DNA of 64,000 bases from Pomphorhynchus laevis (GCA_012934845.2 WNNJ02000199.1:248001-312000); one strand, 5' to 3'. Shown: positions 23,171 through 35,339, counted from the stretch's first letter. Made by a program: numbers and translations. Notes: generated by a model from the letters alone, not told the origin.

Positions 23171-25845
23171 GTTTGTTATTTGTCATTGTAACTGTTATGT
23201 TTTTGTCACTTATGTTATGATTTTTATTTTATTTTGTTTTATGATTGCTTTTTTCTTTCTTTTTCTTGTTTTAGAATGTGTGTAAAATTTTAGTGTGTGA
23301 TTGTTTTGTTTCTCAGTATTTTCTTTTTCTTTTAAGTAGAAATGTGGGGCACATCAATGCTTGTATTTTTGTATAAATGTTGAAAACACGAAATTTGTGA
23401 AACATTTTATTGTAATCCTCATGATGATAGCAGGAGCTATCAAAAACGATTTTTGTACTAAAAATTATATCATCAGTTAGTAGAACATATAAATTGAACC
23501 TCCTATTTTTGATTTGGTAAAAAGATATTTCTTGACTCCTCAATTGGAAATATGAAGATTGTGAAATTAATTTTGGCTGATTCTTCCATATAAAAATGTT
23601 CATATTGAAAAATATTCGTTGTGTAAATATGTTTTATATATTATAATTAAGATTAAAACTTGTATAGTAGTCATAAATGAGTTAAGTATTGAATGTGTTT
23701 TTGTGCAGTTTGCAACTTAAATGAATCGCTTCCATTAAGCTCCGTAATTAATCATGTAGTTAAACGTTATTTATTATTAGCTATTTTGCGAATACTAAAT
23801 AAAGTAATTACTCGTTTTTCAATTAATGCAGATTAATTCGTATTAAAATTTGATTTACAAAGACAGCAATATTCGTTCTTATTAGAAATGTTTTAAATGG
23901 TCAAATATGCTGGTAATTATATCACTTTATGTTGTTACATAAATGTTACTAAGTCTTTATTACACCGCTAATGACCGCTTAAATATACAAATACCTAAAG
24001 TCTATTTAATTAGATTTTAGATGCTTGAATTTAATCAATATTTATAGATCAACGTTTGCACAATCTAAAAAAAAGGCAAAACAGTTACTTGATAATGCAT
24101 GTTTAAAAAATGTCGTTTAACAAAAGAAGAAACTTGATAAGCGACATTGGATATTAAATTATACATAATTTAAATTAAACATTAGATAGATGAACATTGA
24201 ATGAAAATTAAAGAACCAAATCTGAATTGATACATTCACAAATTACCGTAAACATTGTTTGGATTAACCATCTAATGGTTGTACATTTTGCCACATATAT
24301 CGTTAGTAGCTTAAGCAATTTTTAAAATTGTTCAATTACTTAAGATGTATAGATGGGAGTAAATTATGATATTTTTTACACTTTAATATTAACATTAGTT
24401 TTAATGAGCTAATAAAAAATCAATTGAAAGTATAAAAATTTTTATTTAAAAAATTGATTAAAAATAAATTAAAAATGGCTAAAATAATATAAAACTAAGA
24501 CTAAGTAAATTACAAAAGTTGATATTTAAAATAAAAAATAAAAAGAATGCTTAAATGAAGAAGGACAATTAATTTAAAATCCAAAACATACTGCCAAATA
24601 TTGTTAATTATTGATGTCTTATCTTTGACTTTTAAAAAACTCTTTAAACTATGAATGATTGTTTATACAACCTTATATAAAAATCATCATGGATAAAGAA
24701 ATGCTCTAGAAAATTACGAGCTTAAATGAAAAATGCACTATAAGAGAACATCTTAAAATTGCATAGTACATACAGTTTCGGTATGATTTGACTCATCCGA
24801 AAAGCAAACGCATGGCTTTACTTACTCGTTTAAAATAACGAGTGTTTCAATTTAAAAATACATGCTGTTTCAGATAAAGCGGTTACGAAACTTAATAAAG
24901 TTGTAGAATTGATACAGTTATCAAATTTAATACAGTTGTCGAATAAGGTTGTTGAATTAATTGTCCAATATATTGCTTTCTTAATTTAAAAAAAAAATTT
25001 CAGTCACCTTTTAATCGTCACACATGTGAAATAGTGAAACATATTCAAATGCGCTACTTTTCCTTTTCATTAATTTTACGGATAATGAGAAGGTAAGAAA
25101 AGTAAAGGCGTTCGACATTTAGAAGAATTTAAGAAAAGTAACAAAATGAAATTTCACAGGTTAGTTTTATAAAAAACGAATTTACTGTATATATTAATGT
25201 TTTATTCCCTCGCCATAGTGGCCAAACCAATATGACACAGTTTCAGTTTGTGACCCAATTTTTCGAAGCCTCATAGCGTAGCCATAATGCTCGTTTTTCT
25301 CATAATAATTTGTTTTTATCCCTTGTTCTATGCAACAATCTATGGTATTCATCTATAATTGCTTTTTTTCTAAGACTATAATTTTCCTCACATTAGCGAT
25401 CTGGTAGCATCTTCGATAAAATTCTGTCTTGAAATATCCACATTAATTACCATTGCATAAGTGAAATTTGTTCTCGTACATGTAATCATATAACTCTTCA
25501 TTATCTGATTTTCAGGAATGACCAAGTTATCATGATGATCTGCAGCATGTCTGTTAGAGCCGATTTCTGTTATTTTTCCATTTATTATTTTCTAAGCCTT
25601 TAATTTAGCCTAAATTTTTACCAGTGTCCATTCCAAGCCAATCAATATGATTTTTAGAAATAATAGAAGTATGTGCTTTCAGAATTTTAAGAAAAGAGCT
25701 TAAATTCAAAATTCGACTAATTTAAAAGCAGTTAAATTCGATCTTATGATGATAGAATATTCTGATGTAATATGCTGTGATTATAAATGACAAAATTATT
25801 GTAATTTTAAAATATCATCGAAACATGTATTTTTAAATGTATTTT
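23171..25845. other. AT-rich DNA, no host gene recognised
   Basis: A minus-strand frame at 23313-23603 (96 codons) has no recognised domain; it overlaps the direct repeat shared with 21.85 kb and may be retroelement-derived. The rest, including a T-rich stretch at 23190-23330, shows nothing codable. Confidence 0.5.
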
Positions 25846-26040
25846 TACCTGATAGCATAGCAGTTACTCATGATGACCTATATTTCTTATTCTGATACAT
25901 TGTCTGTTATTTATTAGTCAATTCATAAAAATTAACTTTTATTTTAAATTTTGATTTTAAATTTTAACTTGATATAAATATAAATTGTATAAATTGTATA
26001 ATTATTTAAAATCTTATATAATAATTATTTATAATTATTT
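25846..26040 (+). repeat. Repeat A partial copy
   Basis: Contains CCTGATAGCATAGCAGTTAC, TATTAGTCAATTCATAAAAA and the AT-rich block TATAAATTGTATAA in plus-strand order. It lies just upstream of the inverted-repeat-bounded remnant. Confidence 0.75.
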
Positions 26041-26062
26041 TTTAAATTGTTTTTAGATAACA

Positions 26063-26455
26063 ATACAATTAAAAATTACAATTATTAGAAGGTTACCCGC
26101 AAATGGGCCCTAATATAATCATTAAATATTAAATTTAAGACTCTATTCATTAAATCATCGGCCATCCGTAGCGGATCCACGACTGGTTATCCCCAAATGG
26201 ATTTGTTGTCCGTGCTCAAACCGGTGAAATGCTGAGCGGGGGCTGCGAAAACACATAGATGCTGATCGCGCAAGGGATAAGCTTATCTTACGTCGGATAA
26301 GTTTGATACATGTCGCATAGTCTGTTTCGCGCTTATTGGCCAACATCCTGGCTATTGCCTTCAAAACACAATCTTTAGAACACATTTAATATTTAATAAT
26401 TATATTAGGGCCCATTTGCGAGTAACCTTTTAATTGTTATCTTTAATTGTATTAT
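26063..26455. mobile_element. Inverted-repeat-bounded retroelement piece
   Basis: The flanks 26091-26138 and 26384-26431 are reverse complements with few differences (inner block GCAAATGGGCCCTAATATAA). The pairing continues weakly outward to about 26063 and 26455. Between them, 26385-26155 minus encodes a fragment of a retroelement C-terminal domain (VLKAIARMLANKRETDYA, KLIRRKISLSLARSASMC) that is also present, longer, at 27.3-28.3 kb. The captured piece is GC-rich against AT-rich arms. Confidence 0.75.
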
Positions 26456-27285
26456 TAGTAATAATATTTTAAGTTTAAAAAGTAAAAAAGTATATTAATT
26501 ATAATTAATAATTATCTGAATAAGAATTAAGATAATTATTATTATTTTTTAAATTATCTTAATAATAATTAAGATAACTATCTAAAGATAATTAATAAAA
26601 TCTTAATCCGAAATAATAAAATAGCAATAAATAAAATAATAATAAAATCTTAACAAAATATCTGAAGTAATTTGTTAAGAACTAATAAATAATAATTAAA
26701 TAATTAAATATTAATTATTTATTAAATCATTAATATCATTTAGTAAAATAATTAATAATTATTAAAAATTATTTTACTATTTCTAATAATTAATATAATT
26801 AATAATTTACTTCAATTTTTAATTATTATCTTATTATTATTTAATTTAATTATTAATTATGTACTAAACACAAATTATTTAATTATTTGTTAAACACCGT
26901 CCACAGGTCAATAATAACTTGTCAGTAGAACAAATTACTTGACAGAGTCCGTATTTTATAATATATATAATTAAAAATAAAGAAAAATACTTATAAATAA
27001 AAAATAGTTAAATAATATTTTTTATAAAAATAAAATTTATCATTTAAATTTAAAATAAAAATTAATTGTTATGAATAATAACTTGTTTGTTTGGTGGAAT
27101 GTGATGTAAGAAAGAATGCAATGTAATGAAACGCTTTTAATCTAGAAATACTTTTTATTGAGAAATCAGATAAAATACTATTATTATCTGAATAAGAATT
27201 AAGATAATTATTATTATTTTTTAAATTATTTTAATAATAATTAAGATAACTATCTAAAGATAATTAATAAAATCTTAATAAAAGA
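26456..27285. repeat. AT-rich spacer with 96-bp direct repeat
   Basis: A block of about 96 bp starting ATCTGAATAAGAATTAAGAT occurs at about 26513-26606 and again at about 27186-27280. The second copy abuts the larger retroelement remnant and the first lies past the smaller one. A repeat A scrap (ACAGGTCAATAATAACTTG) lies near 26903. No gene is seen. Confidence 0.7.
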
Positions 27286-27289
27286 TTTA

Positions 27290-28330
27290 TAGGGAAAAGC
27301 TTATCTTACATCGGATAAGTTCGATACATGACGCATAGTCTGTTTCGCGCTTATTGACCATCATTCTGGCTATTGCCTTCAGAACACAATCTACGGTCTT
27401 TCCAACGCCTCCAGAAGAAGAAAACACTATCGATGTGAATTGGGCCCTCTCCACAGCAAAAATACGTTTAAGGTAACGGGCGTTTTTGCGCGACTCGTGA
27501 TAGCTGTGGACTGATGAAGGCTATCTCTCAGAATAGGAAGCAGCATGACAATTGAATACAGCGACGTTCATAAAGACGCGCTCGCTTCGTCTTCCGAACA
27601 AACCCGTGCACACGACATCAAGTCTCGCTTCACTATAACGTGAAGTTGTAGCTGACTCGAACTGAATAGAGGGATCTATAGAACTCAGCACGTGCTCAAT
27701 TGCGGCAGACGGAGTGACTTCAGTCAAGAGGTCGACAAGTGTGTCACGTATTAGGTTATGCCTTATGATTGTAAGCGCGCCTCTACCGCATGAGAGCGAG
27801 TGAACTGTGCTATTCTTAGAACCACAACTACAATGTGCAGGTGCATCCGTAGGTGTAGTCCATATCGACCATTCACAGCGTCCCTAAACTCGTGGGGGAA
27901 TAAACGGAACCCGTCTGCTTCGATTTGTTTTGTTGTCAACCAATTCGACGCTCCTTTCTCCGACGCAAATTCTAGAGATGAACATGTGGTCGTATCACTG
28001 ACTTCAATTATTTGATCGCGACGTCGTTTAATTGTACGTTCATTTTCGTCCTTTATGGATTTAGCGGTATAAGTATGTTATCCTTATTGTTTGAAGCATG
28101 GGAATGGCAAGCACACAGATACCACTCGTACTCTTTTCCCGGATCGACATGATGGTCTAGGATTCCGAGCCCACCCAGTCTCGCCGGGAGGCTGAAAATT
28201 TGCCTAAGTGTATCAGGTACATTCGATTTACCGGTTATTTTAGGGATCAAGCTGTGACAGATATAATACCTCGAGTGTCAGGAGCTGCTTGAACCGAAAG
28301 CGACAAGTCCTCTTCGTGTAAGTCATCTTA
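27290..28330 (-). mobile_element. Retroelement C-terminal remnant
   Basis: A GC-rich island in AT-rich DNA. Minus-strand frames give, in order, KITGKSNVPDTLRQIFSLPA and RLGGLGILDHH (28250-28130), EFASEKGASNWLTTKQIEAD and FRDAVNGRYG (28000-27870), EARLDVVCTGLFGRRSERVF (27660-27580) and FSSSGGVGKT (27430-27400). From memory this is the region after RT in a widespread family of invertebrate and fish RT proteins; the D...R.ERVFMNV part resembles a PD-(D/E)XK-type nuclease core. No RT is present in this piece. It is broken by stops and shifts and the family name is uncertain. Confidence 0.7.
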
Positions 28331-28359
28331 TGTTGGAGTGAGTATGACAGTGCATTTTA

Positions 28360-28515
28360 CGCGACTTGTGGGTAGTTATCCCACAAGTCGGTAGTTTGTG
28401 GGATACTACCGACTTGCAGGACATACTCATGGTAGTCGGTATGTAGGACATACCGACTTGTAGGACATACTTGTGGGATACTACAGTTAATAGTTTGTGG
28501 GATACTACACATTAT
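28360..28515. repeat. Cluster of nested short hairpins
   Basis: Short self-complementary words repeat here: ACTTGTGGGTAG with its inverse, GGTAGTTTGTGGGATACTACC (internally paired), GTAGGACATACCGACTTG, and TTGTGGGATACTAC three times. Together they can fold into several alternative stems. No protein or known RNA family is recognised. Confidence 0.7.
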
Positions 28516-28609
28516 GGGTAGTTTATATTATCATAATAAGTGATAATAAATTTTTATCCTTAATTTATCATTTTAAATTATGTTTAATGTTTTAAAACGT
28601 GCATTTAAT

Positions 28610-29360
28610 AATAAGGGCTGAAACCTCATAACAGAACAGTTCCTTCTGATGACATCTAATCCTTATTCTAATACATTGTCTGTTATTTATTAATTAATTA
28701 ATAAAAATTTACTTTTATTTTAAATTTCAAATTTAAATTTTAACTTGATATGAATATTAATTCTATAAAATCATTTATAATTATTTATTATTCATTTTCA
28801 TTAAATTATTTAAATTTTATTTAGCATTATTTTTAATTTATAAATAATATAAAATACATATACTCAGTTATTTTTATCGTTATTTTTAAAAATACAGACT
28901 CAGTTATTTAATTTGATTATACATATTATAAATATGGTTAATAATATCGATTAAATTAAAATAAAACTGACCAATCAAACAGAAAATAATAAAATTTAGA
29001 AATAAACAAACAATTTAAACTCTTAATCGGGAAAGTCTAATGAATGGATAATAAACAATATGTTTTGTATTATAAAAAGATACTATATAATTAAATTTCA
29101 TCAGAGGAAATACGTAATTAGCATGTATTTGGCTCCACTGCTTTGTTGGGTCGAAAAGTAAGGGCCGAAGCCTGATAACATAGCAGTTCCTATTGATGAT
29201 CTCTAATTCTTATCCTGATAAATCGTCTGATATTTATTAGTCAATTCATAAAAATTGACTTTTATTTTATTTTTCAATTTTTTATTTTAACTTTATATAA
29301 GTTATATAAAATCTTTTTTAATTATTTATTATTTATAATTATTTATTATTTGATTATTTA
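28610..29360 (+). repeat. Two repeat A copies, plus strand
   Basis: The first copy, about 28610-28930, begins at the GGGCTGAAACCTCATAACAG block; the second, about 28960-29360, begins at the linker-derived AATCAAACAGAAAATAATA. The order of landmarks matches the tandem copies at 16 kb. Confidence 0.75.
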
Positions 29361-30511
29361 TCTTCTAATAAATAATATAATTATAATTTATAATGATGAT
29401 TTATAATTATAAATATATAATATATAATTTATGTTATAATTTATAATAAAAAGTGGCCCAAATTACATAACATTTTCATGTTCTGTATTATATAAAATTC
29501 CTCAAGCGATAACTTATGAATGGTACATCAATCTGGAACCAAATCTCATATTCATTGTTTTATATAAGAATTAATTATTTACAATTATTTATTATCATTT
29601 AATTATTTATTATTTAATTATTAAAATTTTATTTAGTATTATTTTTTATTTATAAATAATTTAATATACTTACACTCGTTTAGCTGATCTGATTTTAATA
29701 TTGATCATGTTATTAGTCCTGTAATTATTAACTTGTTATGCATGCCTAAGGCGACACAATGAGAGGTCATTTTCGTAAACCGTACATTTAAATAGTAGAT
29801 TAAATAGCAGTCAAATCTACTAGATAGCCACGCTCAGGGTTAGAATGGTCATTGTACAATAAGAAATTAATACTGTTGTCTTATTGAAAGGCTATATATG
29901 CTAATGTACGCAGAAGAATTCTTTCTAAGGCAATGCATAAAGCTTTTTATTGATATAATATCAAGTATCTCTTTGGATATGTACTAAAAAGAATAACATT
30001 TTCTGGGCAAATAAAAACCCTTCGATAATTGCCTATTATATCTGCAGATGTGCTGAAAACATTATTACTTATATTATAGGATACATTTTTATTGTAATAA
30101 AGGAAATAAAAAATGGAAAATGATACAGAATAACAGCAAAAACTAATAAAAAATATCGAGAAATGAGGTAAATATACTGATTTACATCAATAGTATCATT
30201 GATTTAGATGTGTGTAGGCTATAACATTGAGATTAAGGTTGATTTGCTTAGGGTATCTTAACTTTAGCACTAATGATGAAAGGGCACCTGATTATGTATA
30301 TATAGAGAGAAAGAAGTGAACAGGTTAACATGTTAAATTATCACACTAAATACCTGCTCTGCTAGCAATACTATTTATTGCTGCAATGCCGAGATAAGCA
30401 TTTATTATGAAACAAGGAAATGGATAATAAGGAAATGTTATATTATATCGCATCAATGTTTCCGTATAATTGAGTGATCTTTTTTACACCTGCTTTTTGT
30501 TCCTATTTCAG
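29361..30511. other. AT-rich DNA upstream of RhoGAP exon
   Basis: No exon is recognised. The last bases, TTCCTATTTCAG, form a clear 3' splice site, so at least the end of this stretch is an intron of the RhoGAP gene whose earlier exons lie upstream, possibly outside the window. Confidence 0.55.
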
Positions 30512-33500
30512 CACTATCGCCGCAATCAACCTGAATATACAATGACAATTGGTCTTTGTACAAATTCTGCGTCAACACTTAATACCGGAATCACCGAAAA
30601 ATTACCACTAATGTCTGAGGTGACGATTCAGCAACAAAGTCATCACTGCCATCCACACTGTTACAAGCAATTACAGCAACAGCACAACCACAAACAGTAC
30701 ATAAAGGAGGCTATCATAAAAGAAGGTCAAATTCTTTGTAAGGCAATATTGGTAAGTAATCGCAAGGCCACCGACCGATCATGGCATAGCGCTTGGGCGG
30801 TTCTGCACAAGTCCGGGGATCTTTTCCTATGCAAGGACAAGCAACATATGAAGGTTATAACCAAATCTGGTTCCTATGGATCTGTTGCTGGACGGGGTGG
30901 GGCTGCCCATGTTCTTCTACCGTTAACAAATGTACCGTTTCCGTTGTCAATGGGGGGAGATAAGGGAGCCGTTGTGCAGCTGGCATTAGACTATAAGAAG
31001 AAACAACGTGTCTTTAGACTAAGATCTATTGAGCAAGGAACCGAGCTACTTATGCATACGAGTGATCTGCAAAGCTTTTGTGAATGGTTGTATGAACTTA
31101 GACGAATTTGTTGGAGAAAGACGAATCATAATGAAAACGAAATGACGAAGACTTTATCAGAACATAAACAACAGTTGACTAAGAAGTCTTACCAAACAAA
31201 ACTTACTGTAAATTACCCATCTTCATCGCTGACTTCATATGGGAATCAATCTCTAATAGGAAATGATACTGATTCGAATATTAGCAAAGACAACAATAGT
31301 TCGATATCGGGGAGTTCTGTAACCGTCCTTGCGACATCCAATAATAAACGTAAAGTTTCTTCTAGTCCACTTATTCGAAGAGGTGTGGTTGGCTGTTTGA
31401 GAAGAGGCATCTTGACTGTAAGCAATCACGCCAACTTTTCTAACACTTCACCAGAAAACCAATTACCGAATTCGAAGTCTGGCACATCAAACTTTGCAGC
31501 AAAAATAGCGTACAGCAATAATGTTGCTTCGGATCGACTACAACACCAGAAAGGGAAGAAACAACTCAACTTCAGTGTACCGTTAGCAAAATGCGAGCAG
31601 TCAAAACTTTACCCGGTATCATTATGGTCTTTAAACAATTATTGACTGTTTCTTCATTTAGGGTGTGCCTTTAATTATTGTAATATTGAGTAAACTAATT
31701 GAAAAGTTTGGTTTACGAAATGTAGGTGTATACCGACATACAGGGTCGGTACAGACAACTAACTGGATGATCGACCAGCTTAACCAAGGCGTTAACAATG
31801 TTGACTTTAGAGACGCACGTTGGCAAGATATGAAGGCAATTGCAAGTACGTTGAAAAGCTTCTTCTCTCGCCTTCCAGAGTGTCTATTTGGACAAGGTAA
31901 GATTATGAAAATATTGAAGTAAAAATTTGATATAATTGATAGCGTATTTATAATATTTTTAATAGTAAAAACACAATTTGTTTCAAGTTAGTTGAATTAC
32001 CATATAAAAATTGTTTTAATTAATTAAAAAATTGTCAAGTATGCATTGAATGTTATTTATTCGAAAATTATACTCTTATTGAATGATTATTATACTCTTA
32101 AATGAATTTTAATTTTTACAACCGATAGATATTATTGAGCCGGATAGCAATGCAACTTTTTTGAAATGAAAGATTTGAAAATGATTAGCTGCAACGTAGT
32201 TTTCTGATGGCATAAAAATGGATATTGTTCTATCAAAGTTATATCTTAAAGTTATTCAAATTGTTATTAAAAATCAATTTTAACTGTTTTCTAACTAATA
32301 TATGTTTTTGTTATAGTTCACAACTCAAAATAAATATTTTTATTTACAAAATTAAATGAAATCTTTATGCAAAAGTATATAATACACATGGCGTATATAT
32401 AAACAGTCGAATGAAAACTATAAATAACACACGGCATCCAAATCCTGAAGTTCTATGCCAAACATCTGACATTTCATCATTGGGTCAGAGACAATTCATC
32501 CGGGCTTTTGTCGTCATGCTGCGCGAGTGACTTCGGCTCCAAACGAGATGGGATCTCTGCCGACAACGGTGCGGGCTTGATGAGGTCATTGATTGCGCGG
32601 TGGCGTGACAGTATGCCGACGGACTTGAGGCAGCTGACCCAATGTCGTCCACTTGTTTCTACTTCAGCTTCACACACATATACATGCAGCAGACAGACTG
32701 GAGCACAGAACCGCAGGGAAACGGTGATTTGGAGTGACGAGTTATCGGATCTCGTGTCGAGTGATGAACAGGGACGTGTGTGAAGGAATGACCTAGAATG
32801 AGGTGTAGTAGCCGCAATTAGACGCGCTTTGTTGCTGGTCAGGTGCCGCTGACAACATTTTCGTTTCACGGACAATAACTAGCGGCTCATCACAGACCTT
32901 CTGTTCTATCGCGAAGGGCTGTTGAATAAACGTGACGCCTGCCCTCGACTGCAATTCGGTCACTGCGACAGTAAAAGTTGGTTCGCGATATCGTAGTCGT
33001 CTAGTAGTCGCTCTGGCAGGAGCCGGGTTACCAGCGGATGTGATCCAGCGACAGACGACGGGAAAGCCGGAAGAGCAATGTTTGGCCTGAAATTGAATAT
33101 CATTCAATTATGCCATAGAATGAATTTATACGTGGATTATTACTACGTAAAGGTAGAATATGCTGATGACTTTTGTTCATACCTGAACTATATTTATTCT
33201 ACTGTAAATGACGTTGCATAATATAGCGAAGCATTATCCCCGGCTTGTTATAAGCAATGGATCGACGCTCTGGAAGAATCTTTCAATAATATTTTTAAAG
33301 TAAAAATTAAAATATGGTGTGTTCTATATTTTCGAGCGTATCGTCAGTCATAAAATCAAATTAATCACGAACGAACAATCGTACGCAAACATTAGTAAAA
33401 GGTATCAAAAATACTAAAAATGATAATTTCATATTTTCGTATTTTGATTATTTCATAATCAAAATACGAAAAATTAGATAAAATTAATAAAATTATAAAT

Positions 33501-34672
33501 TAATCAAATCAACCAAATTATAAATTAATAAAATTAACTAAATTAATTACAATAAATTTCAATTAATCATCATCAGTTCCTCATGATGACCTCTAATCCT
33601 TATTCTTATACATCGTCTGTTATTTATTATTCAATTCATAAAATTTGATTTAAAGATTTCACTTTTTAAATTTTAAGCGAAAATTTTTTTATGGATGGAT
33701 AGTTAAAACAATGTGCTTTGTATTAGAAAAAGGAGAAAATTCGTTTCCAATCCGAATTATTACAAGAAGGCGAGGAAACAGGAATATTTATTTGATTAGA
33801 AAAATCCAATATTTCGACGGCACTACAGCACGACATCTTCAGGGTTGTAATTAGCTAATAAACGCACTGAGAGTTTTTATATTCAAACACAATTAGAATT
33901 CATGTACACTTTATGGAAAACAATTTATTTAAATCAAGTCATTTTCATAAAAACTTAAAATTTGAATAATTTTTAACCAGTACGATATCAATACGCCTAC
34001 TACAGTGGAAAGACATCAAAATATATGATCATATTTGCAATACTTCGAAACTACCTATTTTACAAGTCTATAAATATTTATCGAATTTAAATAATCAATA
34101 AAACATTCATTTAGTAAGAATTTAAATTGATTACATAAATTTATTACACTAATTTATTTTTATAATTTTAGATCTCTACGCAAAATTCTTGAAATGTGCA
34201 GAGTGTAGCGATGATGTAGATTTCCAGAGAAATCTAGCAAAACTTCTATCTCGCATGAATGCAAACAATCAAGCAACATTAAGCTACATTCTTAGGCATT
34301 TTAAAGTGATCACGTCAATGGCTAATCACAATAAAGTAAGACTTTATATTATTAACGGTTGTTACTAATAACGTTGTGGTGTTTTAATAGGTGGATATAA
34401 AAAATATAGCCATAATATTCGGCCCAACACTTTTATGGCATCCCGATCGTGCACCGGAAGAAAGCTTAGCTGAAAATCCGGAAAAGGTTCGTCTATTAGA
34501 AACCTTACTTGATCAGCTTGATTATATGTTGAGTAATATCTACGCAACAAGCAAGTACTCACCTAAAATAAGTATGAATGTAACTGGTGATGGAAACACT
34601 GACTACTCAGCTTACGATATTATACAGTTTATTCTGCAAAAAGAGGAGATGTATTTGAAATCAGCGTCGTGA
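30512..34672 (+). CDS. PH-RhoGAP protein, ARHGAP21/23-like (3' part)
   Basis: GTPase-activating protein for Rho-family GTPases. Four exons are inferred: 30512-31615, 31662-31896, 34172-34335 and 34391-34672. The introns (46, 2275 and 55 bp) all have GT...AG and keep frame, giving 594 codons to TGA. Exon 1 carries a PH domain at about residues 68-203 (EGQILCKAIL, YKKKQRVFRL, FCEWLYELRRICW) with an inserted Gly-rich loop, then a low-complexity Ser/Asn linker. Exons 2-4 encode RhoGAP: GVYRHTGS holds the arginine finger, then LKSFFSRLPECLFGQ, RNLAKLLSRM and KNIAIIFGPTLLW. PH followed by RhoGAP, with the VQLALDY...VFRL signature, resembles ARHGAP21/23, which acts at Golgi and junction membranes on Cdc42/RhoA. 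A PDZ domain expected further N-terminal is not seen; the gene is cut at its 5' side by AT-rich DNA. The frame opens before 30512 through the splice site, so the ATG at 30470 is not the start. Confidence 0.85.
32470..33110 (-). mobile_element. Retroelement C-terminal remnant in intron
   Basis: A GC-rich island in an AT-rich intron, antisense to the gene. The minus-strand frame 32875-32477 reads KARLIAATTPHSRSFLHTRP, VSLRFCAPVCLLH, GRHWVSCLKSVGILSRHRAI, NDLIKPAPLSAEIPSRLEP and DDKSPDELSL. From memory this matches the region downstream of RT in a widespread animal RT family (HGLSC...RH..IND...R...RLEP...DGKRPDG). It is a different domain from the remnant at 27.3-28.3 kb. The frame 33107-32793 upstream is probably also derived from it. 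It is broken, with no RT core. Confidence 0.65.
33555..33735 (+). repeat. Repeat A scrap in intron
   Basis: CAGTTCCTCATGATGACCTC, ATTCTTATACATCGTCTG and GATGGATAGTTAAAACAAT correspond to repeat A landmarks in plus-strand order with internal deletions. Confidence 0.65.
33741..34160. other. Intron DNA with a PLE-end-like motif
   Basis: Minus strand 33843-33812 reads CCTGAAGATG, then a GC-rich stretch, then GTCGAAATATTGG, resembling a PLE terminus, but the middle does not form a good stem. The remaining AT-rich DNA has no feature. Confidence 0.35.
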
Positions 34673-34984
34673 CTTTTTAAATGCAGTTTTTTTTTCGGTC
34701 ATGGCGTATAGAAGCAGAAATTTGAAAATGTCAATCTGTTTTCTTTTTTTGAATTTAATAGTGTACACTTTTTGAACTGTAATTTGGTTTCCGTTTTTAC
34801 TCTTTTCGACATTGTATACAAATCTATATTGAAAAAAATGTTATAAAGTTTAAAAACGACTTTTTGGCATTCGGCCTTGCTTGTTACACTGATGGGTTTG
34901 ATATTTTAAACTCGGGTGATTTAACTAACTATGTTGTTAGTGTTGCATTAAGATTTATTCGGTCAAAGTAAATTTTTAATTTAA

Positions 34985-35262
34985 ACATTACTAATTACTA
35001 ATTACTAATTAGTCATTACTAATTAGTAATTTTCTGATGATGCTAACAGAAGTTATCGAAATATCAAAAATAATTTCTTCTTTTCTTTGATCCAGCTCCA
35101 ATAATTATTTATCAATAATGGATCAGTATCAACTATTTAAAAGTAATTTTCTGAAGATGCTAACAGAAGTTAGCGAAATATCAAAAATAATTTCTTCTTT
35201 TCTTTGATCCAGCTCCAATAATTATTTATCAATAATGGATCAGTATCAACAATTTAAAACTG
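34985..35262 (+). repeat. 117-bp tandem repeat with hammerhead-like motifs
   Basis: Two tandem units, about 35030-35146 and 35147-35262, differ at a few sites. Each starts CTGATGA or CTGAAGA, T, GCTAACAGAAGTTAGC-type hairpin, CGAAATATC, then GATCCAGCTCCAATAATTAT. This is the same segment that forms the palindrome at 19.4-19.6 kb. A short palindromic run of ATTACTAATTAG precedes it. It lies about 0.3 kb past the RhoGAP stop. Confidence 0.85.
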
Positions 35263-35339
35263 ATTTTATTAGTTTAAATGGAATTAGTTTAATTTATTAT
35301 ATTAAATTTAATTAATAAACGTAGAGCAAGACTGGACAT

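Larger units (their letters stand above)
31897..34171 (+). other. Intron 2 of RhoGAP gene
   Basis: Begins GTAAGATT after GGACAAG and ends TATAATTTTAG before ATCTCTACGC. The exons on each side join in phase 1 to restore an Asp codon inside the RhoGAP domain. It has been enlarged by a retroelement fragment and repeat A debris; the gene's other two introns here are about 50 bp. Confidence 0.85.

Noticed and set aside
32508-32783. Plus-strand frame as an extra exon of the RhoGAP gene
   Set aside because: No matching splice phase, and the minus strand has the recognisable retroelement domain.
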